A stretch of 64,000 nt of DNA, from assembly GCF_000025625.1 (NCBI RefSeq), contig NC_013922.1, positions 1,922,001 to 1,986,000 on the forward strand, read 5' to 3'. Of this stretch, positions 16,776-25,076 are shown one piece after another. This DNA is from Natrialba magadii ATCC 43099. Lineage in GTDB: Archaea; Halobacteriota; Halobacteria; Halobacteriales; Natrialbaceae. The notes beneath the pieces were generated by a model that saw only the letters and a program-made list of their open reading frames with translations, had not been told where the DNA came from and ran no database searches. The first letter of the stretch is position 1. Every line of letters begins with the position of its first letter. The translations under genes were made by a program, and so were the position numbers.

Positions 16776-17801
16776 TTACTGGTTCTCAAGCGCCAGCGAC
16801 GCCAACATCGCCTCGAGTTGCAGTCGCTCGTTCGCCCCCTCCGTGATCCGGAAGTCGACCTCACCGAGGCGTTCGAGTAGCCGAACCGTTTCCTGCTCCG
16901 GAATGTCGAACTCCCAGGCCGAACGGTGGAGCTGGTCGATTACGTCGCCGCCCGCAAGGCCGCGGTCAGTGAGGAGGTCCTCGAGTGACGCCCGTGCGGC
17001 GGTGAAGTCGCCGGCGATGGCCTGCTCAACCATCTCCTCGACCTCTTCGGGCCGTGCGGTCGCGGTAATCGCGAAGACAGTTTCCTCGTCGACGGTTTCG
17101 CCCATCACGGCCGCAGCCTGCAGGGCGTTGATCGCCTTTCGCATGTCGCCGTCGGCCGCATAGACCAGCGCGTCGACGCCGTCGTCGGTGACCTCAATGT
17201 CCTGGTCGGCGGCGATCTCGCGGACCTGGGCCTCGATAGCGGTTTCGGTGAGCTGCGTAAAGCGGAACACTGCGCATCGAGACTGGATCGGATCGATGAT
17301 CTGACTCGAGTAGTTACACGAGAGGATGAAACGAGTGTTGTTCGAGAACTGCTCCATCGTACGACGCAGGGCGGACTGGGCGTCGGAAGTGAGTGCGTCG
17401 GCCTCGTCCAGGAAGATGATGCGGTGGTCGTAGCCGCCGAAGGAGGCACGCGCGAAATCCTTGATGCGGTCGCGGACGACGTCGATGCCGCGCTGGTCGG
17501 AGGCGTTGAGTTCGAGGAAGTTCTCGCGCCAGTCGTCGTCGTAGACCTCGCGGGCGATGGCCTGTGCGGCGGTCGTCTTCCCAGTACCGGCCGGCCCCGC
17601 GAACATGAGATGGGGCAGGTCGTCCTGTTCGACGTAGCGCTGGAGGCGCGGAACGATGTTCTCGTGGCCCTTGATCTCGTCCAGATACTCCGGCCGATAC
17701 TTCTCGATCCAGACCTCGGTCCGACCGGCAGTCGACTCGGCGACCTCGGTGTCGGTATCGGTCTCGGCCTCAGTCGCGCCGTCGGCGTCGGCGTCGCTCA
17801 T
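16776..17801 (-). CDS. rfcS: Replication factor C small subunit
   Basis: This is a clamp-loader ATPase that opens PCNA and loads it onto primed DNA. The 341-residue protein has an acidic haloarchaeal N-terminal tail of about 30 residues, then [20 protein letters not shown]. The motifs are Walker [29 protein letters not shown], Walker [11 protein letters not shown], the arginine-finger motif [12 protein letters not shown] and sensor 2 [13 protein letters not shown]. No intein is present, although rfc genes of some haloarchaea have them. It is divergent from the next gene on the right. Confidence 0.96.
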   Translation of the reverse strand: MSDADADGATEAETDTDTEVAESTAGRTEVWIEKYRPEYLDEIKGHENIVPRLQRYVEQDDLPHLMFAGPAGTGKTTAAQAIAREVYDDDWRENFLELNASDQRGIDVVRDRIKDFARASFGGYDHRIIFLDEADALTSDAQSALRRTMEQFSNNTRFILSCNYSSQIIDPIQSRCAVFRFTQLTETAIEAQVREIAADQDIEVTDDGVDALVYAADGDMRKAINALQAAAVMGETVDEETVFAITATARPEEVEEMVEQAIAGDFTAARASLEDLLTDRGLAGGDVIDQLHRSAWEFDIPEQETVRLLERLGEVDFRITEGANERLQLEAMLASLALENQ

Positions 17802-18001
17802 ACCGGGTCAAGGAACGGGCCGAAGATAAATCGACCGAACGATGGTGCGCGACGGGTCCCTGGCAGCGAATCAGCGGACACTGTGACCCTGATCGGTGCG
17901 CGATCCGGTCGACACGTCTGGTCACCAATCGTCCCAGAAACGAACTGGTCCAGACGTTTACCGAATGACAGGTTTTTCACCACCCACGGAAAAGAGATAG
18001 T

Positions 18002-19102
18002 ATGGGAGAAACTACCAAAGAGAGGTCGAGGCGCTCAACCGCGTTCGTCCTCCTCGTCGTCCTCCTCGTCGGCTGTGCTGCGTTCTCGGCACCCGTCGCC
18101 GCACAGTCCGAGACGCGTACCGGCGGGACCATCACGATCGGTCCCGACGAGACTGTCGGTAGTCTCAACGCCTTCGGTGGCACCGTCGTCGTCGAGGGAA
18201 CGGTCACCGGAGATGTTAGCGCCGCCGCGGGCGACGTTCGAATCGATGGTGACGTCGGCGGCGACGTCGAGGCCGGCGCCGGAAGCGTCATGATCACCGG
18301 TGACGTCGGCGGCGACGTCAACGCCGCAACTGGTGGACTGGAAATCGCCGAGGGCGCAACGATCGGTGGCAGCCTCGCCGCCGGCGCGGGGAGTGTGACT
18401 ATCGACGGAACGATCGACGGCGACGCCGAACTCGGAGCCGAAACGACGACTCTCGGCGAGGAGGCCGCCATCGCCGGCGATCTGCGCTACGGCGGCGACC
18501 TTCAGGGAAACACTGACGCCGTCGCAGGCGAAATCGAGTACGACTCCACGCTCGGCGGCGAGTGGACTCCAACGTTCGAGCCAATCAGTTCGCTGCTCGC
18601 CTCGGCGTACATCCTCGCGCTAAATCTGCTCCTGGGAGCCGCGCTGCTCGCCATCTTCCCGCGATTCTCCGATTCCGTGGCGGGCCAGGTTTCTCAGAAG
18701 CCAGTCCGTTCCGGCCTGGTTGGGCTCGGCGTGCTCATCGGCGTTCCGCTCTTGCTGATCGCACTCGCGATCACGATCGTTGGCATCCCGTTCTCGCTCG
18801 TCGGTGGCCTTCTGTTCGCGCTGATCATCTGGATCGGGATCATCTACGGTCGGTTCGCTGTCGCGGCGTGGCTCCTCTCTGCCGGCGGGGTCGATAACCG
18901 GTGGCTCGCCCTCGTCGTCGGACTGGTCGGCGGCGCGCTGCTCGCGCAGATCCCCTGGATCGGCGGACTGCTGAATTTCCTGTTCTTCCTGCTCGGGCTC
19001 GGTGCGCTCGCTCTCGCACTGGTCCAGCACCGGCGAACGAGTCGCGAGCAGCGCCACGAGCAAGAGCCACAGCCGTACTCCCACCGTTCCAATTTTCAGT
19101 AG
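18002..19102 (+). CDS. Bactofilin-like polymer-forming membrane protein
   Basis: A Sec-type signal (residues 1-34, ending APVAAQ) precedes a regular beta-helix of short repeats such as VTGDVSAAAGDV, RIDGDVGGDVEAGAGSV and MITGDVGGDVNAATGG at about 40-170, as in bactofilin-like domains. Four or five transmembrane segments follow at 200-340 (SAYILALNLLLGAALLAIFP, LLLIALAITIVGIPFSLVGG, LLNFLFFLLGLGALALALV), then a short basic/acidic tail. It probably forms an extracellular filament-like layer anchored by the membrane part. Its stop codon overlaps the tail of the IS607 tnpB on the other strand, so the insertion may have replaced its original last codons. Confidence 0.8.
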   Translation: MGETTKERSRRSTAFVLLVVLLVGCAAFSAPVAAQSETRTGGTITIGPDETVGSLNAFGGTVVVEGTVTGDVSAAAGDVRIDGDVGGDVEAGAGSVMITGDVGGDVNAATGGLEIAEGATIGGSLAAGAGSVTIDGTIDGDAELGAETTTLGEEAAIAGDLRYGGDLQGNTDAVAGEIEYDSTLGGEWTPTFEPISSLLASAYILALNLLLGAALLAIFPRFSDSVAGQVSQKPVRSGLVGLGVLIGVPLLLIALAITIVGIPFSLVGGLLFALIIWIGIIYGRFAVAAWLLSAGGVDNRWLALVVGLVGGALLAQIPWIGGLLNFLFFLLGLGALALALVQHRRTSREQRHEQEPQPYSHRSNFQ

Positions 19103-20868
19103 CTTTCAGTAGGACACCGTAAGAAACGGGTACACTGTTGGACGACTGGGCCGCGTCCATCACTCCCATCCGCATTCGACTCGGGCAAGGCGACAGCGGG
19201 TGCTATGACAGCCGACCCACCACCAGTGGTCGCCGCTGCCTGTTCAGGTTCGTAGGCGACGATGCCAGATCCGAACGTGAGTCGCGTGCCAGCGTCAGAA
19301 CTCGCTTCTGACGAGGATCGCAGTCCATCGGACTGCTCACCAGCGGAACGGCCAGCTAGCACGATTTCAGAATCCCCCGTGTAGGAGGACGTGAAACCGT
19401 GGTCTAGCTCGTCCGTCTCGCTGAAGAACACGCGAGCTACGTTCAGTGTCCCGATGTAGTCCCGGTCGCCCTCGAACCCACACCGTGCGTTGTCACACCG
19501 GAAGTGCCCGCCCCACCAGTGTTCTTCGTGGTGGTTGGGTGACTTGCAGGTGTGGCCGGTTGAGCCACACCGGGGACACGACCGACTTGTTCCCTGTGGA
19601 TAGACTCGCTCAACAGCGAGACCGGCACACTCTGCCCGATATTCGATTTTTTCGATGATGTCCCGCCGCGCCCACGACGACAATTCCCACGACAACGTGC
19701 CTTCGTCACTCGGCGGGGAGAGCGACCGCAAGTCCTCGTGGACGATGGCGTCTACGTCGTAGGCGAGTGCAAGTGCGAGAACTTGGTTTGCGACGTCGTG
19801 TGTTAGTTGATCGCGCTTGTGCTGGATCTTGCTGTTCACTCGCTCGTACTCACTGTGGATGTGGGCGAACTCGTCAGTATGCGAGCGAGCGCCACGGCGC
19901 AACGCGGCAAGGCGGTCGTTCAGGCGGGTACGTTCGCGGTGGAGTCGTCGCATCTTCTCGCGGTCTGTGAACTGGATGAACTGTGGCGTGGATCGTTGCT
20001 CGCCATCGTCTGTGGCCACCACGACAGTCATGTCTTTTCGCATCCCGGCGTCGAGCGCCAGTACGCAGTCTGTGCCGTCAGTCGTCTCCGCGTGGTCGAC
20101 TTCGACGGGGAAGGACAGTTCGTAATAGGTGTCACCGGTCTTTCGGCGAGCGGGCTGAAACTCGGGAGCCGAGAGATCGCCGTGAGCGAGGAGGTCATGA
20201 AACGCCTCGTAGCCGTCACGCTCGTACTCCGTCCACGACCAGTCACCTCGTGTCTCCGGCGACAGCGTGTCCGGTGTCTTGAGGCGAATGGTCAGCGTCT
20301 CACTGTCGGCGTCATACTGGTATTTGACGGCTTGGCCGCTCGTTGGGCCGTCGTCCGCAGAAAACGGTAGCACGCCGCTATCGTACTCTGGACAGTCCTG
20401 CAGTTCGAAATACGTGGCAGGATGCGTGCCATGACGGTCGCAGTAGCTGGTGAGTTGGTCGATGAGGATGTCCACGTATCCCGACGAGAGGTAGTCACCG
20501 TCATCCCAGAGTTGTTCTTTGATGCGACGACGGTGGATGCGTCGGATTTTGTGGTCGGGCAACACGCTTTGGATGGACTGAAAGGCGTCTCGGCGGTCGG
20601 CGTGACTCCGGAGCGTTTCCCCGACTTTCTGCAAGATGCACCGTCGAAACCGCGAGGGGAGATACAGGTCGAGTTCTTCGAACGGTTCGTGTTCATCGAA
20701 GTATTTCCACGCCTGATGCGATGCGTCGGCAATGCCGCTCAGATGGACTGGTGTCCAGTGGTCTTCGAGGACATGGTTGGCGACACGACGGGTGAGTGTT
20801 GCCAGTCGCTTGAATCGTTTGTCGTCCTCATCTGGGAGGTGAATCGGGAGCGAGAGGTGGTCACTCAT
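19096..20868 (-). CDS. tnpB: TnpB RNA-guided nuclease of IS607 element
   Basis: The 590-residue protein has the RuvC-like nuclease core split in the usual way. Asp273 lies in CVLALDAGMRKD, Glu378 in IVHEDLRSLS, and Asp470 in EGDRDYIGTLNVAR. The zinc ribbon between the last two has CPRCG and CDNARCG. All catalytic acids are present, so it can be an active guide-RNA-dependent DNA nuclease. The canonical DxN after the last Asp is altered to DYI. It is longer than common TnpB (about 400) at both ends. The last 100 residues or so (GFTSSYTGD onward) probably overlap the guide-RNA-encoding region rather than form a domain. It starts 8 bp inside the recombinase gene. Confidence 0.9.
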   Translation of the reverse strand: MSDHLSLPIHLPDEDDKRFKRLATLTRRVANHVLEDHWTPVHLSGIADASHQAWKYFDEHEPFEELDLYLPSRFRRCILQKVGETLRSHADRRDAFQSIQSVLPDHKIRRIHRRRIKEQLWDDGDYLSSGYVDILIDQLTSYCDRHGTHPATYFELQDCPEYDSGVLPFSADDGPTSGQAVKYQYDADSETLTIRLKTPDTLSPETRGDWSWTEYERDGYEAFHDLLAHGDLSAPEFQPARRKTGDTYYELSFPVEVDHAETTDGTDCVLALDAGMRKDMTVVVATDDGEQRSTPQFIQFTDREKMRRLHRERTRLNDRLAALRRGARSHTDEFAHIHSEYERVNSKIQHKRDQLTHDVANQVLALALAYDVDAIVHEDLRSLSPPSDEGTLSWELSSWARRDIIEKIEYRAECAGLAVERVYPQGTSRSCPRCGSTGHTCKSPNHHEEHWWGGHFRCDNARCGFEGDRDYIGTLNVARVFFSETDELDHGFTSSYTGDSEIVLAGRSAGEQSDGLRSSSEASSDAGTRLTFGSGIVAYEPEQAAATTGGGSAVIAPAVALPESNADGSDGRGPVVQQCTRFLRCPTESY

Positions 20869-21487
20869 CGGGTTTTACCTCTGATTCGACGGTATTGACG
20901 ACCTGTTGTTTTTTCGATGAGCGCATCCCGTAGAGTTTGCCGCTGAAGCTGGCGACGAGCTTGATAAGGTCGTCAACGAGTTCTTCCTGTGCAGATTTGT
21001 CCGTCTCGTCTTCGATGACGGTGACTGTGACACCGTAGCAGTCGAAATACCGTTTGAGATACGAGAACCCAAAACGAGTGAGTCTATCTTCGTAGGTGAC
21101 GAGAATGCGTCCGTAGTCGGCTTCCTGTAGGTCATCGAGGAGGGAGTTGAGGCCACGGCGGTCTTCGTTGAGGCCACTGCCAACGTCGGTATAGGTGTTT
21201 TCGACGCTCCAGCCGTGGTCGTGAGCGTAGTCTGTGAGTCGCTCAAGTTGGTGGTCGAGGTCGCCGTTATCTTTCTGCCCGTGACTGGAGACGCGAGCGT
21301 AGAGTACAACACGGTCTGTCGGACGAGTATCGCCAGCAAGTCGGCGAAGTTCTCGATGTGGTATTCGTCGTTCACCGCCGGGTGTTCGGGTATAGTCGAG
21401 ATCGTCGTTGCGACACCAGCGTTTGACGGTCTGGGGGTGAACACCGAGTTCGTCTGCGAACTCGCCAATCGAGTCCGACCGCGGCAT
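20861..21487 (-). CDS. tnpA: IS607-type serine recombinase
   Basis: The 208-residue transposase has an N-terminal MerR-like helix-turn-helix (IGEFADELGVHPQTVKRWCR, then TPGGERRIPHREL) and a small serine-recombinase catalytic domain. YARVSS holds the nucleophile at Ser67, and the arginines are in GSGLNEDRRGL and ILVTYEDRLTRFGF. This N-terminal DNA-binding, C-terminal catalytic order is diagnostic of IS607. The start ATG 21487 (MPRSDSIGEF) was chosen because the reading frame upstream lies in the AT-rich leader and shows no domain. It appears intact, so the element may still be mobile. Confidence 0.92.
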   Translation of the reverse strand: MPRSDSIGEFADELGVHPQTVKRWCRNDDLDYTRTPGGERRIPHRELRRLAGDTRPTDRVVLYARVSSHGQKDNGDLDHQLERLTDYAHDHGWSVENTYTDVGSGLNEDRRGLNSLLDDLQEADYGRILVTYEDRLTRFGFSYLKRYFDCYGVTVTVIEDETDKSAQEELVDDLIKLVASFSGKLYGMRSSKKQQVVNTVESEVKPDE

Positions 21488-21688
21488 TCTGATATTACTG
21501 GTTACTACTGGTAGATACTTATAGATACTGAATTCTGTAACAGTTACATTACCCCGGCCCGCAGCGCGACCAACGGCGCCGAAGCGATCCGGACGGTCGT
21601 GACGGCTTCGATCAGGACGACCCAACAACGGACTAGCGAGACACGGGATCGCACCGTCCCGTTTGGGGAGCGCGACGGTCACGGACAA

Positions 21689-21746
21689 CAAACGACGTAC
21701 GACGAACGACGTACGACGTACAACAAACAACGAACAACAGACGACG
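21689..21746 (+). repeat. ACGACGTAC/AACAAACAACG simple-sequence tract
   Basis: Short words (ACGACGTACG, ACGACGAACG, AACAAACAAC) alternate without a strict period just upstream of the samp2 gene. No gene is visible between the IS607 left end and samp2, although 21550-21690 is GC-rich and could be the 3' remnant of an interrupted gene. Confidence 0.55.
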
Positions 21747-21777
21747 TACTCAAGTTTCACCCGCCACAACACCGACT

Positions 21778-22041
21778 ATGCGCGTCACCGTCGACGTCAA
21801 GGGCGAGGAGACACACGAGATTTCGCTCACAGACCTCCGCGAAGGGAACGGTGGCGACTCGAGTGCAGACACGACTGCAGACAAAGCGGACAAACCGACG
21901 TACGCCGACCTCCTTCGAGAGATCGACCTGAGTCCACACGAGGTGAGCGTGCTGATCGACGGGCGGCCAGTGCCGGAGGATCAGCCGGTCGAGAGCGAGC
22001 AGGTGACGGTGTTGCGGTTGATTAAGGGTGGAAGTCGGTAG
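21778..22041 (+). CDS. samp2: Ubiquitin-like modifier SAMP2 homologue
   Basis: The 87-residue beta-grasp protein matches haloarchaeal SAMP2. The N-terminal hairpin is MRVTVDVKGEETHEISL, the helix region is YADLLREIDLSPHEVSVLID, then GRPVPEDQPVES and the C-terminal QVTVLRLIKGG. SAMP2 is adenylated by the E1-like UbaA at its C-terminal diglycine, then joined to protein lysines or used as a sulfur carrier for tRNA thiolation. Two features are odd. The diglycine is followed by Ser-Arg, which must be removed before activation if the protein works as usual. There is also an acidic insert of about 18 residues (GGDSSADTTADKADK) after strand 2. It lies directly downstream of the IS607 element. Confidence 0.87.
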   Translation: MRVTVDVKGEETHEISLTDLREGNGGDSSADTTADKADKPTYADLLREIDLSPHEVSVLIDGRPVPEDQPVESEQVTVLRLIKGGSR

Positions 22042-22088
22042 CCGGAGCCGGTAGCTGATAGTCAACAGCACTGCAAAACGACCGCCCC

Positions 22089-23324
22089 TCAAGCGTTGAC
22101 GTGCGTCACCTCGTAGCCGTGATCACGAATCGATCGGATGATTGCTCGTGCCTGTCCCGCGCCGCTGGTCTCGATCTGGAAGTCGAGGTGTGCCTCGCCG
22201 ACGTCGAGTTCCGGTGCCGAGCGGTCGTGGCGAACCGTCTGAATGTTGGCGTTATGGTCGGCGATCACGCCCGAAATTTCCTCCATCTTGCCGGACTGAT
22301 CGTCGATCCGCACGCGAAGCCGCAGCAGTTGTTCCCGATCGGAGAGCGCGTGGACGAGCACCGTCTGGAGCATCGTCATATCGAGGTTCCCACCACAGAG
22401 TAGGGCCATCACCGTCTCGCCCTCCACGTCGAGTTCGTCGCTGATAATCGCTGCAACCGAGGCCGCGCCAGCCCCCTCGACGACCTGCTTTGCACGCTCT
22501 AACAGGAGCAAAATCGCTCGTGCAATTTCGCCGTCGGTCACCGTTACTACGTCGTCGACGTGCTCCTCGATGAGCGAGAGCGTCAACTCCGAGACGCCGC
22601 CGGTGGCGATACCGTCCGCGATCGTGTTCACCGACTCGAGTGAGATCGGCGTTCCCTTCTGGAGGCTATCGGGAACAGTGGCCGCGTCGGTCGCCTGCAC
22701 ACCCACGACGCGCGTCTCGGGCGACCGCTCGGCGAACGCGGTTGCGATGCCAGCGATGAGGCCGCCGCCACCGATCGGGACGACGACGGTGTCCACCTCC
22801 GGCAGATCCTCGTACATCTCGAGACCAAGGGTGCCCTGGCCGGCGACGATCGCCGGGTCGTCGTAGGCGTGGACGAACTCGGCGTCGGTGCCGGAAACGA
22901 GGTCTTCCGCGAAGTCCATGGCCTCGCGGAAGTCGGTGCCGACGAGTTCGACATCCGCGCCGTATCCTCTCGTCGCGTCGACCTTCGCCTGTGGTGCGGT
23001 GCGGGGCATGACGATGGTCGAGTCGATACCGAGGTTCGTCGCGGCGAGTGCGACACCCTGGGCGTGGTTGCCCGCGCTCGCGGCGACGACGCGCTCGGTT
23101 TCGTCCTCGGTGACACACTGGGCGATTTTGTTGTACGCGCCGCGAGTTTTGAACGAGCCCGTCCACTGGAGGTGCTCCATCTTGAGGAACACCTCGCCAC
23201 CGGTCAGTTCGTCGAGCGACGTGCTCCGCTCGATGGGCGTTCGCTTGACGACCGACTCGTCGTCGAACCGGTCGCGAGCGGCCTCGATATCGGAAACGTC
23301 GACGGATCCTGAATATTGCGCCAT
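22089..23324 (-). CDS. ilvA: Threonine dehydratase
   Basis: This PLP enzyme deaminates threonine to 2-oxobutanoate for isoleucine synthesis (or threonine breakdown). The PLP site is KMEHLQWTGSFKTRGAYNKI with its Lys at about 61, followed by ASAGNHAQGVALAA, the glycine loop VVPIGGGGLIAGIA, and SDE/LLCGGNLD near the end of the catalytic domain. A single C-terminal ACT domain at about 330-411 (LRVRIDDQSGKMEEISGVIA) suggests feedback control by an amino acid. ATG 23324 starts MAQYSGSVDVSDIEAARDRF. It converges with samp2, and the two stops lie 48 bp apart. Confidence 0.93.
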   Translation of the reverse strand: MAQYSGSVDVSDIEAARDRFDDESVVKRTPIERSTSLDELTGGEVFLKMEHLQWTGSFKTRGAYNKIAQCVTEDETERVVAASAGNHAQGVALAATNLGIDSTIVMPRTAPQAKVDATRGYGADVELVGTDFREAMDFAEDLVSGTDAEFVHAYDDPAIVAGQGTLGLEMYEDLPEVDTVVVPIGGGGLIAGIATAFAERSPETRVVGVQATDAATVPDSLQKGTPISLESVNTIADGIATGGVSELTLSLIEEHVDDVVTVTDGEIARAILLLLERAKQVVEGAGAASVAAIISDELDVEGETVMALLCGGNLDMTMLQTVLVHALSDREQLLRLRVRIDDQSGKMEEISGVIADHNANIQTVRHDRSAPELDVGEAHLDFQIETSGAGQARAIIRSIRDHGYEVTHVNA

Positions 23325-23532
23325 TGTACAACGTTAAGTGTCACATCCCAGCAATCGCGAATAATAGTTCGGGTTGCACGTCAGAATTGGTGGTCCTCGG
23401 GTTGTACGCCGAACCTTGTGGTCCGGGCCGAATCCACGATCACAGCACAGTACAGCAAAGCACAGCACAGTACCGACGACCACGAATCCAGCAACCAACG
23501 CACTGTTGACGCCCGACGGCGAACACGACCAC

Positions 23533-24288
23533 ATGGTCGGTGACACCCACGTCCGCACCGCCACAGCCGCGGACGAACTCGAGATCCGTCGCATTCTCGA
23601 CGCCGCGATGCTCACGTTCGAGAACCTCGAGGAACGACTCGCAGCGGGAGACGTACTCGTTGCCGGCGACCAACAGGGTGGTTCGACTGACCCCGGCCAC
23701 ACTCCAGAATCCGAGGACTCCAGCGCGCGGGCCGACGAACGAATTCTCGGCACGCTAGTTCTGGCTCCGGTTCCACCCGAAACGGACGGGTGCAGGACTG
23801 GAGCAAAAGGGGCTAACAGGCCAGACGAGCCCACAGAACCGGTCCGCGAGAGCACACATATCGCTGCAATCGCCGTCCGGCGACGCCACCGCGGGCAGGG
23901 AATCGGACGTGCGCTCGTCGCGCACGTACTCGAGTCCGAGCCCCAGTCCCAGACCGAACCCGAGTCCCAGTCCCAGTCCCAGTCCCAGTCACAGTCTGAA
24001 TCCGAGTCTGGATCCGACCTCGAGCGACGAGTGACGGCACACTTCGACGCGGCTGTGCGGCCCTTTTACGAGTCACTCGGGTTTGCGATCGAGCCGCTCG
24101 AGGCAGCCCAGGCAGCCGAGTCGGCCGAATCAGTCGGGCACGACAACGCAACCGGAGCTGATCGGTTCCGTGGCATCGCCGTCGCCACCGACGACGAATC
24201 GGATATCGATACCGACAGCGAAACCGACACCAACACCAACACCAACACCGACAACGACAGCGAAACCGACCCGGCAACTGGTCAATAG
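23533..24288 (+). CDS. GNAT N-acetyltransferase with Gln-Ser insert
   Basis: The GNAT fold is visible as HVRTATAADELEIRRILDAA at the N-terminus, the acetyl-CoA loop IAAIAVRRRHRGQGIGRALVAHVL at about 117-139, and FYESLGF at about 180. Between the last two lies a low-complexity insert of about 30 residues made of Gln-Ser and Glu-Ser repeats, from a 6-bp DNA repeat. A second acidic insert follows the first strand pair (about 48-80), and the tail has Thr-Asn repeats. The core looks intact, so it is probably a working acetyltransferase of unknown substrate. ATG 23533 was chosen because the fold starts there; the open frame to 23374 adds only low-quality sequence. Confidence 0.8.
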   Translation: MVGDTHVRTATAADELEIRRILDAAMLTFENLEERLAAGDVLVAGDQQGGSTDPGHTPESEDSSARADERILGTLVLAPVPPETDGCRTGAKGANRPDEPTEPVRESTHIAAIAVRRRHRGQGIGRALVAHVLESEPQSQTEPESQSQSQSQSQSESESGSDLERRVTAHFDAAVRPFYESLGFAIEPLEAAQAAESAESVGHDNATGADRFRGIAVATDDESDIDTDSETDTNTNTNTDNDSETDPATGQ

Positions 24289-24390
24289 TACTCGAGTTCA
24301 TCGAGCCCAGTCAAGCGGAGCCGACGCCACCGAGTCCAGCACCTGTGAAAAACAGTTGGAACTAATACATCGGATCGCTGTCGTAACGGT

Positions 24391-24972
24391 ATGGCTCCCC
24401 GTCGACCCGGTTCGAACTCGCGTCGTCGAGAGTGGCACGCGCTCGTCGAACACTACACACCGAATGGAACTCTTGGTCGGTGGCTTCTCGGTGCACCGAC
24501 CGGGATGGTTGGACTCTGGCTGCTACCGGTCGCTCTCTTCGCAGTTCCAAGCGTTTTGATACCGGCATTACTCGGTGCATCAGTTGCGATGTTGCTGTTC
24601 GCCGTACTGATGCTCTGGCCCATCTACCTCTCGCTCATCGGGAACGTGGAGTCGACGGACGCGTACGCGAAGTCAGTAACCGGTGAGTCGAAATCGACGG
24701 GGGCCACGTCCGTCAGTGGTTCGACCACGGGACACACTTCGCCACCAACCGGAACAACGGCGGGGGGAACTCGTTCTCGCTCAACTCGAGACCCGACCCA
24801 CTCGGAGTCCAACTCGAGTGATCCCTTCGAAGAACTCAAGCGGCAGTACACAGCCGGCGAGATCAGCGAGGAGGAGTTCGAGCGACGAGTCGAGGCACAA
24901 CTCGGCGACGATACCGAGGCCAGCACAGACCGAGCGAGCGATGGCGACACCGAACTCACCGACCGTCGCTGA
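24391..24972 (+). CDS. Membrane protein with SHOCT domain
   Basis: The 193-residue protein has two transmembrane helices at about 32-80 (GMVGLWLLPVALFAVPSVLI, then LGASVAMLLFAVLMLWPIYL). A Ser/Thr/Gly-rich cytoplasmic linker follows, then a C-terminal SHOCT motif at about 145-170 (DPFEELKRQYTAGEISEEEF, then ERRVEAQL). SHOCT is a short oligomerisation module common in haloarchaeal membrane proteins. Function unknown. The N-terminus is basic (MAPRRPGSNSRRREW), consistent with an inside start. Confidence 0.8.
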   Translation: MAPRRPGSNSRRREWHALVEHYTPNGTLGRWLLGAPTGMVGLWLLPVALFAVPSVLIPALLGASVAMLLFAVLMLWPIYLSLIGNVESTDAYAKSVTGESKSTGATSVSGSTTGHTSPPTGTTAGGTRSRSTRDPTHSESNSSDPFEELKRQYTAGEISEEEFERRVEAQLGDDTEASTDRASDGDTELTDRR

Positions 24973-25076
24973 GCACTCGGCCTGACCACCTGAACCAAGC
25001 GTCCTGAGCAGTCGGCCTGGCCACCCGAGCGAACCGTTTTGAACAGTCGCCGAACACACCAAACTGGCGTCGCTGA

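Larger units (their letters stand above)
19093..21550 (-). mobile_element. IS607-type element
   Basis: The element has a serine recombinase gene followed by tnpB, overlapping by 8 bp. IS607 elements insert at GG without target duplication and have no inverted repeats, so the ends are approximate. The left end is placed near 21540-21550, where the AT-rich leader meets GC-rich host DNA. The right end is close to the tnpB stop, where an imperfect 10-bp duplication (TTTTCAGTAG / CTTTCAGTAG) lies at 19093-19112. TnpB systems express a guide RNA from the 3' part of tnpB and the right end, with the guide taken from flanking DNA. Here that would be the last bases of the polymer-forming protein gene. 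I cannot fold or delimit that RNA by eye. Confidence 0.8.
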
